A stretch of DNA of 64,000 nucleotides from Acidobacteriota bacterium (GCA_025463135.1 JAOAPY010000045.1:1-64000); one strand, 5' to 3'. Counted from the stretch's first letter, positions 9,873-20,118 are shown. Numbers and translations are program-made. Notes: a model not told the origin generated them from the sequence alone.

Positions 9873-12800
9873 TTACGGCGAACCGTTGCATTCGGCGTTG
9901 CTGTGCGTGCGCGCCGCGCCGAACCGATCCTGGTACTCGGCCGAGGTAATAAACGCGCACACCATGCCGCGATAGTTGTTCGGATCCTGGGTCAAAATAT
10001 TCACCCAGAAGTTGTAGCCGGACGAGTCCGGCTCGCGTCGCAGGTACCCGAAGTACTGGGCCAGTACAAAGGCGCGGTTGTACTCGACGTTATTGAACTC
10101 GTCATACTCGGCCAGCTTGCGCAGGGTGCGCGCGCGACTGTCGTTTTGATCTGCGCCGGCGTTGTATTCCGCGATCAACTCATCGCGCCTTGACGCCAAC
10201 TCCACGCCCGAGTTGTCTCTCACCGTCTTAATCAAAGCGTCGACGTAGGTCGGGCCGTCGTAGGCCGAGCCATACTTATTGACGAACTCACCTCGCTGCA
10301 CAAACTCGAGACTGTACGTCACCTTTTCTGTATCCAGGTTGCCGCCGGCCAGCAGGCGGCTGCGGTCAGTCATGAATTCGACATAAGCTGGCCGCCGGCC
10401 CAGCGCGCCTTTGATCAGGCGATAGACGTAGAAACCCGTCTGTTGAAATTCCTGTTCGATAAAGAACGCGGCGCTTACTCCTATGCGCTGACGCCGTATG
10501 CAGGCATCGTCATTGCCGCACTGGGTGATCTTGTCGGTCCAGAAGGTCTGACCTGACGAATCGCCCTGGCGATTCAGGAAATCGTGGTAATGCTGACAGA
10601 CGAAAGTTGCGGCGTCGTCGATGACGTTCGTGGTGCCGGATGTCGAGGCATCGTTGTCAGTGATGTTGATCGTGACTGAACCGGCCGCACCTAACCCCGC
10701 GCCGCCGGTGGGGCTGGAAAGATTTAGCGTCAACGATTCCACACCCTCCGCAAAGCCGTCATCGGTGATCAGAATCTTGAATGTCTTGCTGGTATCTCCC
10801 GCATTGAAAATCAGCCGGCCCGCGGCCAGTTCGTAATCGCTTTTCTGTTTGGCGCTGCCATCCGTTGTTGTGTAATCCACTGTCGCAGCGCCGCTTGCAT
10901 CGCCTGAGCGGCTCACCGTGATGGTCGCCGCCGAACAACCTTCGGTTGCTGAACTGCTTGCAGCACTGAATTGAATGGTCGAGGTTGGCGCCACCCCTGC
11001 CAGTTGAAATTCATGACAGTACGTCCCCGGACCGGCCGCGTTAACGGCGGTCACGCGATAAAAGTAGGTGGTGGTAGTAACGACGGTCGGATCGTCGAAG
11101 GAAATCTTGTTTGCCAGCAGCAATATGTCGTAGGTGGGAACCGGATTGATGGTTGCCAAAAGGGTTTCGCCGCCACTACTGGTGCCCCGTTCTATGCGAT
11201 AGGCAGTAATGGGCAAGCCGCCGCTGTCCGGCTGCAGGAAAGTGAGATGGACTCCGCTCGCATCGCGTGTAGCACCGGTGACATTCGGCGCCTTTGGCGT
11301 AGCAGGCTCAACCGGGTCAAAGGCCGCAAACAGAGTGCGCCCTCCCGACTGGCGGGCTATCGATGCTTTACGCGCGTTGTCATTGTCGTAGCGATTGATC
11401 TTTCCATCAGGAGTGCCGCTTGGACCATTGCGATCCGTAGCCTGAATGCAGGGACCGGTCACGCAACCATCAGGATAAGCGACCTGCACGCGGCCCAGGC
11501 GATCCACGGTGGCATCCATGAAGTCCAGCAGATTGCGATCATTGGGTGTGCGTCCGCAGATGATCGTTCCCGAGTTACAGATGGAGCCTAACTGCACGGG
11601 ATCATTCGGCGTCGCATCGACAGTGACCCAGGTGGCGCCGCCGTCATAGGTGGTGGCGATATAGAGGTGCCAGATAGCTTGAAAGTCTGTCGGGTCCTGA
11701 TAGTAGCCACCTGTGTTGGTGCCCAGAAAAGCAAACGCTGCGCGGTTATCATCGCCGGCAACTACTTCGGGAAATGTCGAATTTTGTATTCCGAGCGCCG
11801 AGCCCACATCCTTGCTGGCTCCCCATACGATCTGGTGATTGACTTTGTGTCCCACCGCAATCGAGGGCGCGCCATTACTGTTCGCATAGCCGTAATAGAT
11901 CGTACCGTTCGCCCCAATACCGATCGAAGGGTCAACGATTCCGGGCGCCGGATTGCTGTCGGGCACAAGCTGAGGCGCGGACCAGGTGGCGCCGTTGTCT
12001 TCAGAAAAGACCAGCCCCTGTCTTGCCGTATCGTTGGCGCCCGGTCCATTCAGACTGCTCGAGCAATCACTGTTCGGGACATAGGCGGTGCCGTCGGGGG
12101 CAACCTTTACGTGGCCGTGAATGCCAAAGCAGCTAACCTGATAGATCGGCACTGCTGGTCCAAACGTCGCGCCGCCATCCAGGCTGATGGCGCACGACGC
12201 CGCATTAGTTCCATATTGCGAGCAGTAATAAAGACTGTTTGGATAAGCAGGGAAAGCCGGATTGCCGACCAGTGGCGGCGCGAGTGGTCCGCCTCCAAAG
12301 GTCTGATGATCGATTCCGGCGGGAACGCCGCAGCCCTGACTGGGTATCCAGGTGTCGCCATCATTAAAGGGAGATGCCGTGTCGGTGTAGGCAGCGCGGC
12401 TGCATCCCCCGGCTAACTGCGACACAAATGTGCGACCGGTGGAACGATCACTAAAAAGAATCGGGTCAAGCGTCGTGGTTGAAGTGTTCGGCGGCGTCTT
12501 GGTGGTCCACGTCGTCGCGGCCGGCGAGGGACAGTCATCGAACTCAACTCGTAGAGTGGTTGTGTTGGCTTGATAGATCGTACGGCCTTGCGGAAACTGC
12601 GCCGTCGCCAGGCCGATGCCCAGCGATGGTTCGCCGGCGCTGTTACCCAGCGTGCCGGGTCCCTGGTAGTTCTGATAGCGCGGCGCCAATCCTGTTCCTG
12701 ATGGCGCTGCCGCAACCTTCTGTTCCAACGTAATTTTTGTCGTCGTCGTGTCGCCCTGGGCAATCGTAGGAGCGATTCGAAGGAGATACTTTCCGGACAG

Positions 12801-13241
12801 AGCGGGGATGGTTGCCACGTCCGGATCCACCGCAAAAAAGTTCGCTGCTATCAGCGAACCCAGTGAGTTATCCGGATTCAACTTGTAGACGAAGATGTCG
12901 TATTGAGCGAGCGTAGCTTGATGCGCCCAGCTGACTTGTACCTTGACATAATTTGCCACCTCGAAACCCGAGGGCACGCTTACAGTCAAAGTGTAATCAT
13001 CGCAAGGTTGAGCGGCGCCGTTGCAGGTCGGTACGCCATCTACCTGATCGGTGGGATTCGAAATTGTGAAGGGACCGGACGTGTAACTCAATACAGAAGT
13101 GGCTTGCGAGAGCGTGCCGTTTGCGGGAGTCGCCGCCGTTCCGTTCCTGGTTACTATCATCGCTGCGATTGAGAAGCACGTTAGAAACGCGAGGATGATC
13201 TTTCTTCGCAGGCCTCGAGACTTAATCAAGCTTCTGATCAT
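9873..13241 (-). CDS. exported BNR-propeller protein with Calx-beta and DUF4214 domains
   Basis: This 1,122-residue protein is the second of three tandem paralogs. It has a signal peptide (~1-38), a PPC-like domain (~50-170), a BNR/sialidase-like propeller (~190-645, with GIHGHVKVAPDGT and repeated D-x-G-x-T-W motifs), an FnIII domain (~650-750), Calx-beta (~765-865) and a C-terminal DUF4214 region (~885-1122). ATG 13241 follows GGAGGG. DUF4214 is known from secreted, often surface-associated bacterial proteins. The C-terminal ~350 residues are close to those of the 13364-17329 paralog, while the giant neighbour has a dockerin/cohesin tail instead, so tails have been exchanged on a shared propeller core. 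The substrate is unknown. Confidence 0.85.
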   Translation of the reverse strand: MIRSLIKSRGLRRKIILAFLTCFSIAAMIVTRNGTAATPANGTLSQATSVLSYTSGPFTISNPTDQVDGVPTCNGAAQPCDDYTLTVSVPSGFEVANYVKVQVSWAHQATLAQYDIFVYKLNPDNSLGSLIAANFFAVDPDVATIPALSGKYLLRIAPTIAQGDTTTTKITLEQKVAAAPSGTGLAPRYQNYQGPGTLGNSAGEPSLGIGLATAQFPQGRTIYQANTTTLRVEFDDCPSPAATTWTTKTPPNTSTTTLDPILFSDRSTGRTFVSQLAGGCSRAAYTDTASPFNDGDTWIPSQGCGVPAGIDHQTFGGGPLAPPLVGNPAFPAYPNSLYYCSQYGTNAASCAISLDGGATFGPAVPIYQVSCFGIHGHVKVAPDGTAYVPNSDCSSSLNGPGANDTARQGLVFSEDNGATWSAPQLVPDSNPAPGIVDPSIGIGANGTIYYGYANSNGAPSIAVGHKVNHQIVWGASKDVGSALGIQNSTFPEVVAGDDNRAAFAFLGTNTGGYYQDPTDFQAIWHLYIATTYDGGATWVTVDATPNDPVQLGSICNSGTIICGRTPNDRNLLDFMDATVDRLGRVQVAYPDGCVTGPCIQATDRNGPSGTPDGKINRYDNDNARKASIARQSGGRTLFAAFDPVEPATPKAPNVTGATRDASGVHLTFLQPDSGGLPITAYRIERGTSSGGETLLATINPVPTYDILLLANKISFDDPTVVTTTTYFYRVTAVNAAGPGTYCHEFQLAGVAPTSTIQFSAASSSATEGCSAATITVSRSGDASGAATVDYTTTDGSAKQKSDYELAAGRLIFNAGDTSKTFKILITDDGFAEGVESLTLNLSSPTGGAGLGAAGSVTINITDNDASTSGTTNVIDDAATFVCQHYHDFLNRQGDSSGQTFWTDKITQCGNDDACIRRQRIGVSAAFFIEQEFQQTGFYVYRLIKGALGRRPAYVEFMTDRSRLLAGGNLDTEKVTYSLEFVQRGEFVNKYGSAYDGPTYVDALIKTVRDNSGVELASRRDELIAEYNAGADQNDSRARTLRKLAEYDEFNNVEYNRAFVLAQYFGYLRREPDSSGYNFWVNILTQDPNNYRGMVCAFITSAEYQDRFGAARTHSNAECNGSP

Positions 13242-13259
13242 AATGCCCTCCGTCTTCCT

Positions 13260-13357
13260 GGGACCGCACGCATCCTGCGTGCTTCAACGTGCGTTGCCTC
13301 TCTCCTTCAATAGTCATAGCCGTTCCCCGGGTCAGCACGCAGGATGCGTGCGGTCCC
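13260..13357. repeat. inverted-repeat element, GGGACCGCACGC family, copy 2
   Basis: The arms are GGGACCGCACGCATCCTGCG at 13260 and its complement ending at 13357, each with an internal small palindrome. It matches the element at 9770-9866 along most of its length. It ends 6 nt past the stop codon of the upstream gene (13364-13366) and its other end is 18 nt from the start of the next gene. A half copy (GACAGGATGCGTGC) is visible near 17731. Confidence 0.82.
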
Positions 13358-13363
13358 GGGAGT

Positions 13364-16300
13364 CTAAGGCGACCCGTTGCACTCTTGATTGTTGTGTGTA
13401 TGCGCGGTTCCGAACCGATCCTGATACTCGGCCGAGGTAATAAACGCGCACACCATGCCCCGATAGTTGCTCGGGTTCTGATTCAGAACGTTTAGCCAGA
13501 AGTTATTGCCGGATGTGTCCGGCTCGCGTCGCAGGTAACCAAAGTACTGCGCCAAAACAAACGCGCGGTTGTACTCAACATTCTTGAACTCGTCGTAATC
13601 GACCAACTTGCGTAAGGTGCGCGCACGACTATCGTCCTGATCCGAGCCGGCGTTGTATTCCGCAATCAACTCGCTGCGTTTCGCGATTAGATCTACTCCC
13701 GAGTTGTCCCTGACTGTTTGGATCAGGGCATCGACAAAGGACGCGGCGGTCGTTGCCGACGAATACTTACCGGTGAACTCGCCGCGTTGTACGAACTCGA
13801 GGCTATAGGCGACCTTTTCAGTATCGAGGTTGGCGCTGGCCAGCAGCCGGCTGCGATCCGTCATGAACTCGAGATAACTCGGCCGTCGCCCCAGCGCGCC
13901 TTTGAATATGCGATAGACGTAGAAGCCGGTCTGTTGGAACTCCTGCTCTATGAAGAAGGCCGCGCTGACGCCGATGCGCTGGCGTTGAATACAAGCTGCA
14001 TCGCTGCCGCATTGCGTGATCTTTTCAGTCCAGAAGGCCTGTCCTGACGAATCACCCTGGCGGTTCAGGAAGTCGTGATAGTGCTGACAGACGAACGTTG
14101 CAGGGTCGTCAATGACATTCGTTGTTGCAGACGTCGAAGTGTCGTTGTCGTTTATGTTGAAGGCGGCTGAGCTGTCAGGCCCCAGGAGTGCCCCGCCGGT
14201 CGGATTGGTAAGATTCAAAGTGAAGCTTTCGGTGCCTTCAGCATAGCCATCATCGGTGACCAGAATCTTAAATGTCTTTGAGGTATCGCCGGGATTGAAA
14301 ACCAGGCGACCCGCTGCCAATTCGTAATCGCTGCGTTGTTTGGCACTGCCGTCGGCGGACGTGTAATCGACTGTCGCCGTAGTCAGATTCGCCCCCGAGC
14401 GCACTACAGTGATAGTCGTCGCCGAACATCCTTCCGTCGCCGAGAAACTCGGCATGCTGAATTGAATCGTCGAGTTTGGAGGGGGCGTCGGACTCGGACT
14501 TGGAGTTGGACTCGGTGATGGTGTCGGGCTCGGACTTGGAGTCGGACTCGGTGATGGTGTTGGGGAAGGCGAGGGGGTGCCGCTCGGACAGACACCGTTG
14601 CCTGCCAGCTGATAACTGATCCCTGTGTAGGGATCCTGCGCGCCCACTGCATTTGTGGTGTCGATCGCCGAGTTTGATCGCAACGTCTGGTCGCCGTTAC
14701 CCGCGAAGGTGCGACCAATCAGCGTGCCGATAACATCTCCGGCTTTCACCCCCGCGATCTTGTTCGCCGAAAGAACGATGGTGATGACGCCTGTCGTTTG
14801 ATCGATCGATCCACTGTCGGCGGCCCCGATACGGTTCGGTAGCGAAGCATTGGCCGGCACTGATTCGATGGTTGTCACCGTGCCGTATTCAAACGCAGGC
14901 GCGCCGGCACTGTCGGTGTTCATTCCAACGTAGTAGGAACCGGTAAATGGTGTCGTATCGTCGGGGGGGATGGGATAGTTCCAGAGAATTCGCCACTGCC
15001 GATTGGGCATCAGCGCCGTGCCCGACGTGCCTAAGCTGGCTACCTTGAGCCTGAATGTTACTTTCTCGTTGCCGGCAATAACGTTATCAGCAAGACGGAC
15101 CTCGAGAACATCCAGGTCCGCATTCGCCGGTGCTGATTTTTGGTCTCCCGCCGGATCGATCACTTCCTGTAGTCCGTTGCACTGCGACTCGCCGATGGGC
15201 GCGGACTTTACTTCATAGCCGCCACAGGAACTGCCCAATGAATTCGTGGCGGTAACTTTGTAAAAGTAAGTTGTGTTTGCGTCGGCAGTAGTGTCGGTGT
15301 ACGTAACAGCCGTGCCGGCGTTAGCCAGAAACGTCTCGCCACCGCTCACCGTTCCTCTGAGCACCGCATAGTTGGTAATTGCCGATCCACCGGTGTCTGA
15401 TTCCGACCAGGTCAAACGAGCCATACCCCCGTCCCGGCCCACGGTTAGATAGGGAGCACCGGGAGGTGTGACGTCGGCTGGATCGGCGCCCGCAAATAAA
15501 CGGCGACCACCGGTCTGTCGCGCGATCGCCGCGACCTCGGTATAGGAGTTTCCCGTAGCGCCGTTCGGAGCCTGAACACAAGCGGCTCCGGTACAACCGT
15601 CGGCATAGCCGACCAGTACGCGACCCTGTTTGTCTAGATCTATGCCGATGAAGTCGAGCAGATTACGGTGTGGTGGCGAGCCGCCGCCGAGGTGAATGCC
15701 ATTGCGCTGCACCGGATCATTCGGTGTGGCGTCGGAAACCAACCAGGTGAGACCACCATCGTAAGTGGTAGCAATATATAAATGCCAAATTCCCGAAAAC
15801 GCTTTGTCGTCGGGCGCGCCCGCGGTCGTCGAACCAAGGAAAGCGTAAGCAGCACGATCATCATCGCCGGCGACGATGGCCGGAAAAGCGATGGCCTTGA
15901 TCCCGGCCAGTGCCCCGACGTCAAAGCTGTTCTTCCAGGTTGCGCCGCGAGTATCTGAGACCGAGACACCCGCCACGCTGTCACTGCTGCCGAATGCCGC
16001 GTAGAGCCGGCCGCCGCTAACTTTGTCGCCGCGTCCGATTGCCACCGCGGGATCGCTGCTTGAAGTATTGCTGCCGGGGATGTTGCGGATGGTCCAGCTA
16101 ACACCGTTGTCCTCGGAGACAACGACAGTGGTCAAGTTATTACAGCTGCGGTTGGGCACATACACAGTGCCGTCTGGTCCAACTTTGACGTGCCCATGAA
16201 TGCCGACACAGGTTGTATTGGTGCTGTAAATGGGCACCCCGGCGCCAAAGGTGAGTCCGCCATTATCGCTGCGCGCGCAAAAGGCGGTGGCCACATCCTG

Positions 16301-17329
16301 GGAACAATAATAAACGGCGTTGGGATAGGCAGTACCGACCAAAGGTGTATGGAATGGTCCACCGCCGATCGTCTGGTGGTCTACACCCGAAGGGATGCCG
16401 CCACCCTGACTTGGGATCCAGGTATCACCGTCATTGTCGGTGTAGGCGGTTAAGCTGTCCTGTCCTGAAAGCTCCGACGAAAACGTTCGCCCCACAGCGG
16501 GCGTCTGATGGTCATAGCCATGGTCGGTAAAGAGAATTGGATCGAGACTGTCGGCGTTATTTGGTGCGCTCTTGTCTTCCCAGACGGAAGTGGGAGAAGT
16601 CGGACAGGAATCATCGAATGTCACCCGAAAGGTCGTCAGGTAAGAAATGTACATTCCTTTTCCAGTAATCCAGTTCACTCCGATCGAAGGTTCACCGGCA
16701 TCGACACCTTTGCCAGTGGAAATTTGGTTTGGAGACGGATATAGATTCTGGAAGCGGGGCGCCACACCGGCGCCGCCCGTTGCCGGCGTCAAGCCGGGCA
16801 CAACAGCAGCAGTACCGTGATATTGATCCGAATTGGGAGCAACCACCGCATAAGCAACGTGCACCGTATACAAGCCCACGCCGCTGGAGTGCGGGTCGAG
16901 AAACGCAACTTCTTCGGTACCGGGCTGGCCCTGGTTCGATCCGTTGGCCGCTACCGGACCTGTCAGATCTCCTTTATGGATGTAGAGGTCGTAGTCATGA
17001 CTTTGCAGCGACCAGGCAACTTTCACCTGGACCAACTTGCCCAGCCATTCACTTTCCGTTCCGGAGATCGTCAGCGCAAAGCTATCGCAGTTTTTCGCGG
17101 GGCCACTATCCATGCATTGTCCTTCTCCGCCCGTAGCTCCCGTGCCCGTAACATCTCCATTCCAATTCACCGCAGCGCCCGCCGGTCCAATGCTTCCGGC
17201 GGGTGGTGTGGCGGCCCGCGCCCTAAGGAGCGGAACCACGCATGCCAGGACAGCGAGTCCTACGAAGACTGATAGTACTGACCAGCGGATGCCCGCGCTT
17301 TCTTCTCTTTGACTGCGACTTGAATACAT
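13364..17329 (-). CDS. exported BNR-propeller protein with FnIII, Pro-Thr-Ser linker, Calx-beta and DUF4214
   Basis: This 1,321-residue protein is the upstream member of the three-gene array. ATG 17329 follows an AGGGGG ribosome-binding site. A signal peptide/TM (~18-42) is followed by a PPC-like domain (~45-170), a BNR propeller (~185-640), FnIII (~640-730), a beta domain (~735-910) that resembles domains in the giant neighbour, a linker of repeated P-S-P-T units (~915-955), Calx-beta (~960-1065) and DUF4214 (~1085-1321). It contains both the extra beta domain of the giant protein and the Calx-beta/DUF4214 tail of the middle gene, so it looks like the fullest version. Calx-beta domains usually bind calcium. 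A surface or matrix protein is the likeliest role; no enzyme activity can be assigned. Confidence 0.85.
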   Translation of the reverse strand: MYSSRSQREESAGIRWSVLSVFVGLAVLACVVPLLRARAATPPAGSIGPAGAAVNWNGDVTGTGATGGEGQCMDSGPAKNCDSFALTISGTESEWLGKLVQVKVAWSLQSHDYDLYIHKGDLTGPVAANGSNQGQPGTEEVAFLDPHSSGVGLYTVHVAYAVVAPNSDQYHGTAAVVPGLTPATGGAGVAPRFQNLYPSPNQISTGKGVDAGEPSIGVNWITGKGMYISYLTTFRVTFDDSCPTSPTSVWEDKSAPNNADSLDPILFTDHGYDHQTPAVGRTFSSELSGQDSLTAYTDNDGDTWIPSQGGGIPSGVDHQTIGGGPFHTPLVGTAYPNAVYYCSQDVATAFCARSDNGGLTFGAGVPIYSTNTTCVGIHGHVKVGPDGTVYVPNRSCNNLTTVVVSEDNGVSWTIRNIPGSNTSSSDPAVAIGRGDKVSGGRLYAAFGSSDSVAGVSVSDTRGATWKNSFDVGALAGIKAIAFPAIVAGDDDRAAYAFLGSTTAGAPDDKAFSGIWHLYIATTYDGGLTWLVSDATPNDPVQRNGIHLGGGSPPHRNLLDFIGIDLDKQGRVLVGYADGCTGAACVQAPNGATGNSYTEVAAIARQTGGRRLFAGADPADVTPPGAPYLTVGRDGGMARLTWSESDTGGSAITNYAVLRGTVSGGETFLANAGTAVTYTDTTADANTTYFYKVTATNSLGSSCGGYEVKSAPIGESQCNGLQEVIDPAGDQKSAPANADLDVLEVRLADNVIAGNEKVTFRLKVASLGTSGTALMPNRQWRILWNYPIPPDDTTPFTGSYYVGMNTDSAGAPAFEYGTVTTIESVPANASLPNRIGAADSGSIDQTTGVITIVLSANKIAGVKAGDVIGTLIGRTFAGNGDQTLRSNSAIDTTNAVGAQDPYTGISYQLAGNGVCPSGTPSPSPTPSPSPTPSPSPTPSPSPTPSPSPTPPPNSTIQFSMPSFSATEGCSATTITVVRSGANLTTATVDYTSADGSAKQRSDYELAAGRLVFNPGDTSKTFKILVTDDGYAEGTESFTLNLTNPTGGALLGPDSSAAFNINDNDTSTSATTNVIDDPATFVCQHYHDFLNRQGDSSGQAFWTEKITQCGSDAACIQRQRIGVSAAFFIEQEFQQTGFYVYRIFKGALGRRPSYLEFMTDRSRLLASANLDTEKVAYSLEFVQRGEFTGKYSSATTAASFVDALIQTVRDNSGVDLIAKRSELIAEYNAGSDQDDSRARTLRKLVDYDEFKNVEYNRAFVLAQYFGYLRREPDTSGNNFWLNVLNQNPSNYRGMVCAFITSAEYQDRFGTAHTHNNQECNGSP

Positions 17330-17820
17330 CAGAACCCCCTTGGCTCTTGCTCAGGGAAACTCGTTCGTGCGGGAGAACTGCGGCACCGATCCGATTGAGT
17401 TGCGATCTGAGCTAAGGCTTCACGATGGAAACTAATCCCTGCCAGTTGAGAAAAACTTGAGTCCTTGATCAACGTTTGACGCGCTGACCTTTCACAAGCC
17501 AATCGCAACCGAATCGCAAGTAATGAAGGGGAAAAGAGGGGGATTACGGGGCAATAAGCATGGCTGCGCTACGGTCGGGCGCTCGCGCGCAAAAGTGATT
17601 CCGAAAATCAGGGGATGCCGTGGAGGCTTACCGCCTGGGATGGGGAGTGGGAGAAACCAGGGAGGCAGAAAATACCACCTGCCCCGCCCTGAGGTCAATA
17701 ATTAACTTTGATTAATGGAAGAGAGAGGCACGACAGGATGCGTGCTTGTTTGGGGCGTTGACACTCGCACCTGGCGTGTCTGCAGGCCGGCAACCTGCAG
17801 TACGAACGCCTGGGTCTGGG
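17330..17820. other. intergenic region, no gene seen
   Basis: 491 bp between the propeller array and the radical SAM gene. Both neighbours are on the minus strand, so the 17330-17500 side should hold the promoter of the array, but no convincing -35/-10 pair was found. A degenerate palindrome half (GACAGGATGCGTGC) and a GCAGGCCGGCAACCTGC hairpin lie at 17731-17810. The short ORFs on both strands (60-68 codons) lack ribosome-binding sites and recognisable composition. Confidence 0.5.
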
Positions 17821-19368
17821 TCACATCGTGTTTACAACCGGACTAGCTGCCGATTTTTTGCGCGATTCGCGATATTTGCCGACACCCTGCTTTACGAGTT
17901 TGAAAATCGGCTTGCGGTTTTCGGCGATCAATTTCGCCCAGGTACGTTTGTTCATCTGGGGAATGTAGATGCCGCGGAAAAACAAACGCATGACAAAATG
18001 CATGATGCGCGCGTCGAGTCCGCGACCCTGGAGGATGTCGATAACTTCTTCATTGCGTTTGGGGCTGTACGAAGTTCTCCAGGCCTTATCGAGTTCGATC
18101 TGGGCCTCGGGAATGGTCATCTTCAATGGCGTATGCGCCATGCGATAGAGATCGAAATTCAGCCAGTGCTTTGGCCGCGTCAGTCGCCCTTCTGCACCTA
18201 ACCTGGCGAACAATGGGGTACCAGGTAAAGGAGTGAGCGGGCCAAAGACGGGCATGCCCGGAGGCCAGCTCTCAATCTGTTCCATCGTCCGCTCGGCCAC
18301 ACCCGGCGTGTCGTTGTCCAGGCCGATGATGAAGGAAGTGATTGCATAGATGTTGCGTTGGGCGAGCCGATTGAGCACGGCCGCATATTCGTTCGGCTTG
18401 TTGAAGCTCTTATTCACATCGGCCAGGTTAGCGGGGTCGATGGACTCCATGCCGATGAAGATCCACTTGCCACCGGAAGCCGCAATCAAATCAACCAATT
18501 CTTCATCGCGCAGCAGGTTGGCGCTGATCTGAGCGGTCCAGGGCATCTCGGCGCCCGCGGCGATAATGTCGCGCAGCAACGACTTGGTACGCTTGATGTT
18601 GATGGCGAAATTGTCGTCGATGAAAAAGACTGCAACCTGACCGCGCTCTCTACGGGCGCGTGTCTTGAGCATCAGAAGTTCGTTGACAACACTCTCATTG
18701 GTACGAAAGCGAATTGAATCTCCGAAGAATCCCGTCACCGTGCAGAACTCGCAACCATAGGGACACCCGCGGCCCGACTCTACCGGCATCATGTTGAAAT
18801 ACTTCCAACCTGAACCGTGTGCCTCTGTAAATCGCTGAAGGATCTTTGGGATCAAATTGAACTGATCGAGGTCAATCGTATCCCAGGGAATGGTGGGATA
18901 GGGCTGCAGACTTGGTTTCCGCTCTTTGCCTGTTTCGTCAACGGGCTCGTATTTATCTCTTAGCCGGCCATGCGCTGCATCCTCAACAATGACAGGCCAG
19001 GTTTCATCTGCTTCCCCCAGGGCCACTGCATCTGCGTGGCGGGGCCCGCCGTCCAGTCCCAGCGCTTCGTCGGCCAACTCTGTAACATGGGGCCCACCCA
19101 TCACCACGGGAATTCCCGCAGCCCTTAGGGCGTCACCCATGCGATACGCCTTGGCAATCATTCGGGTCATTGCCCCGATGCCTACTAATCCGACTCCCTC
19201 TTCTTTTGCGAAGCGCACCAACTCGTTCTCGTCCATCGGCTTAGCGTTGCCGTCAACCAAAATCACTTCGTGCCCCGGAGGCGTGAGAGATTTCAGCAGA
19301 AACATCCAGAGATGGGGCATGAAATTGCGCGTGACCCCATTATCTGGGTTATAAAGTAGGATTTTCAT
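17821..19368 (-). CDS. B12-binding-fold radical SAM protein
   Basis: 515 residues. An N-terminal cobalamin-binding-like Rossmann domain (~1-140, with MGGPHVTELADEAL) is followed by a radical SAM domain. The [4Fe-4S] cysteines are C202, C206 and C209 (CPYGCEFC). The classical B12 base-off motif DxHxxG is not visible, so the first domain may bind cobalamin differently or not at all. The layout and length fit the BchE/HpnP/HpnR-like group that modifies hopanoids, tetrapyrroles or lipids. The Lys/Arg-rich C-terminus (~470-515) is typical of that group. It stands alone with no pathway neighbour, so the substrate is unassigned. Confidence 0.85.
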   Translation of the reverse strand: MKILLYNPDNGVTRNFMPHLWMFLLKSLTPPGHEVILVDGNAKPMDENELVRFAKEEGVGLVGIGAMTRMIAKAYRMGDALRAAGIPVVMGGPHVTELADEALGLDGGPRHADAVALGEADETWPVIVEDAAHGRLRDKYEPVDETGKERKPSLQPYPTIPWDTIDLDQFNLIPKILQRFTEAHGSGWKYFNMMPVESGRGCPYGCEFCTVTGFFGDSIRFRTNESVVNELLMLKTRARRERGQVAVFFIDDNFAINIKRTKSLLRDIIAAGAEMPWTAQISANLLRDEELVDLIAASGGKWIFIGMESIDPANLADVNKSFNKPNEYAAVLNRLAQRNIYAITSFIIGLDNDTPGVAERTMEQIESWPPGMPVFGPLTPLPGTPLFARLGAEGRLTRPKHWLNFDLYRMAHTPLKMTIPEAQIELDKAWRTSYSPKRNEEVIDILQGRGLDARIMHFVMRLFFRGIYIPQMNKRTWAKLIAENRKPIFKLVKQGVGKYRESRKKSAASPVVNTM

Positions 19369-19653
19369 AGTTCTGAAATCTCCGAGTATAGTTATGGGCG
19401 ACGATTTTATTGTGAAACGCTCTGAAGCCTATTTGGAGCCGCTAAAAATGAGCTTCGGATCGGAACAGGCGGGTCGAAAACAACGACGCGATCCAGATCT
19501 CAAGCGAGCCGTGCGAGTGCGAACTATAACACAGAAGGTCGAACGGGGATAGCGCGAGCCGGTTCGGCTTTAACGTTTTTGTCTGTTGTATACCTTCAAT
19601 TTGTTGATTTTTGTTCGCAACTTCGTAGCCCAACTGATATTAGGATCCAGAGC

Positions 19654-20052
19654 ATGAACAAACAAACCGCTTACGGTACGGCTTTAGTCCTCGGTCATGC
19701 ACTGGTGGCGACAGTTCATGGATTGGCCCACCAACGACTGGCCATCGAGCTAACAGTCGCGCAGGAACTTTTCATTCTGATAATAATCACCCTCGCGCCC
19801 CTGGCGTCAATGTTTCTGTTATGGACGCGACTGCGGCGAGTCGGCGGTGCAATCCTACTGCTGTCAATGCTGGGTTCGCTGGTTTTTGGGGCGGTCAATC
19901 ACTTTATGATCACCAGCCCTGATCACGTGCAGCACCTGGCCCAGGGGACATGGCGATTACCATTCCAAATAACGGCCGTCCTGCTGGCCGTTACGGAAAT
20001 CATCGGGTGCTGGATTGGCGCCGGCATCTGGCTTATGAAGGCGAGCCGATAA
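19654..20052 (+). CDS. small integral membrane protein
   Basis: 132 residues from ATG 19654, which has AGGA about 9 nt upstream. A longer in-frame start at 19579 would add 25 residues with no membrane or signal character. Four hydrophobic segments are visible (~6-26, ~38-60, ~66-86, ~104-128), with a conserved-looking HGLAHQRL at the end of the first. The family was not recognised. It is the only plus-strand gene in this part of the window and is probably monocistronic. Confidence 0.7.
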   Translation: MNKQTAYGTALVLGHALVATVHGLAHQRLAIELTVAQELFILIIITLAPLASMFLLWTRLRRVGGAILLLSMLGSLVFGAVNHFMITSPDHVQHLAQGTWRLPFQITAVLLAVTEIIGCWIGAGIWLMKASR

Positions 20053-20118
20053 AAAACAGGCAAGGTGTTTGAGAGTATCTGATGACTCATCTCTTAATAT
20101 CAGAAGTCGAGTGTGCAT

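Noticed and set aside
82-17312. Many plus-strand and off-frame ORFs of 60-249 codons across the propeller array
   Set aside because: They overlap the long minus-strand frames, lack ribosome-binding sites, and their sequences are Arg/Gly-rich antisense translations. The minus frame shows clear domain motifs throughout.
17523-17705. 60-codon plus-strand ORF rich in Gly and Arg
   Set aside because: No ribosome-binding site; composition matches simple G-rich intergenic DNA.
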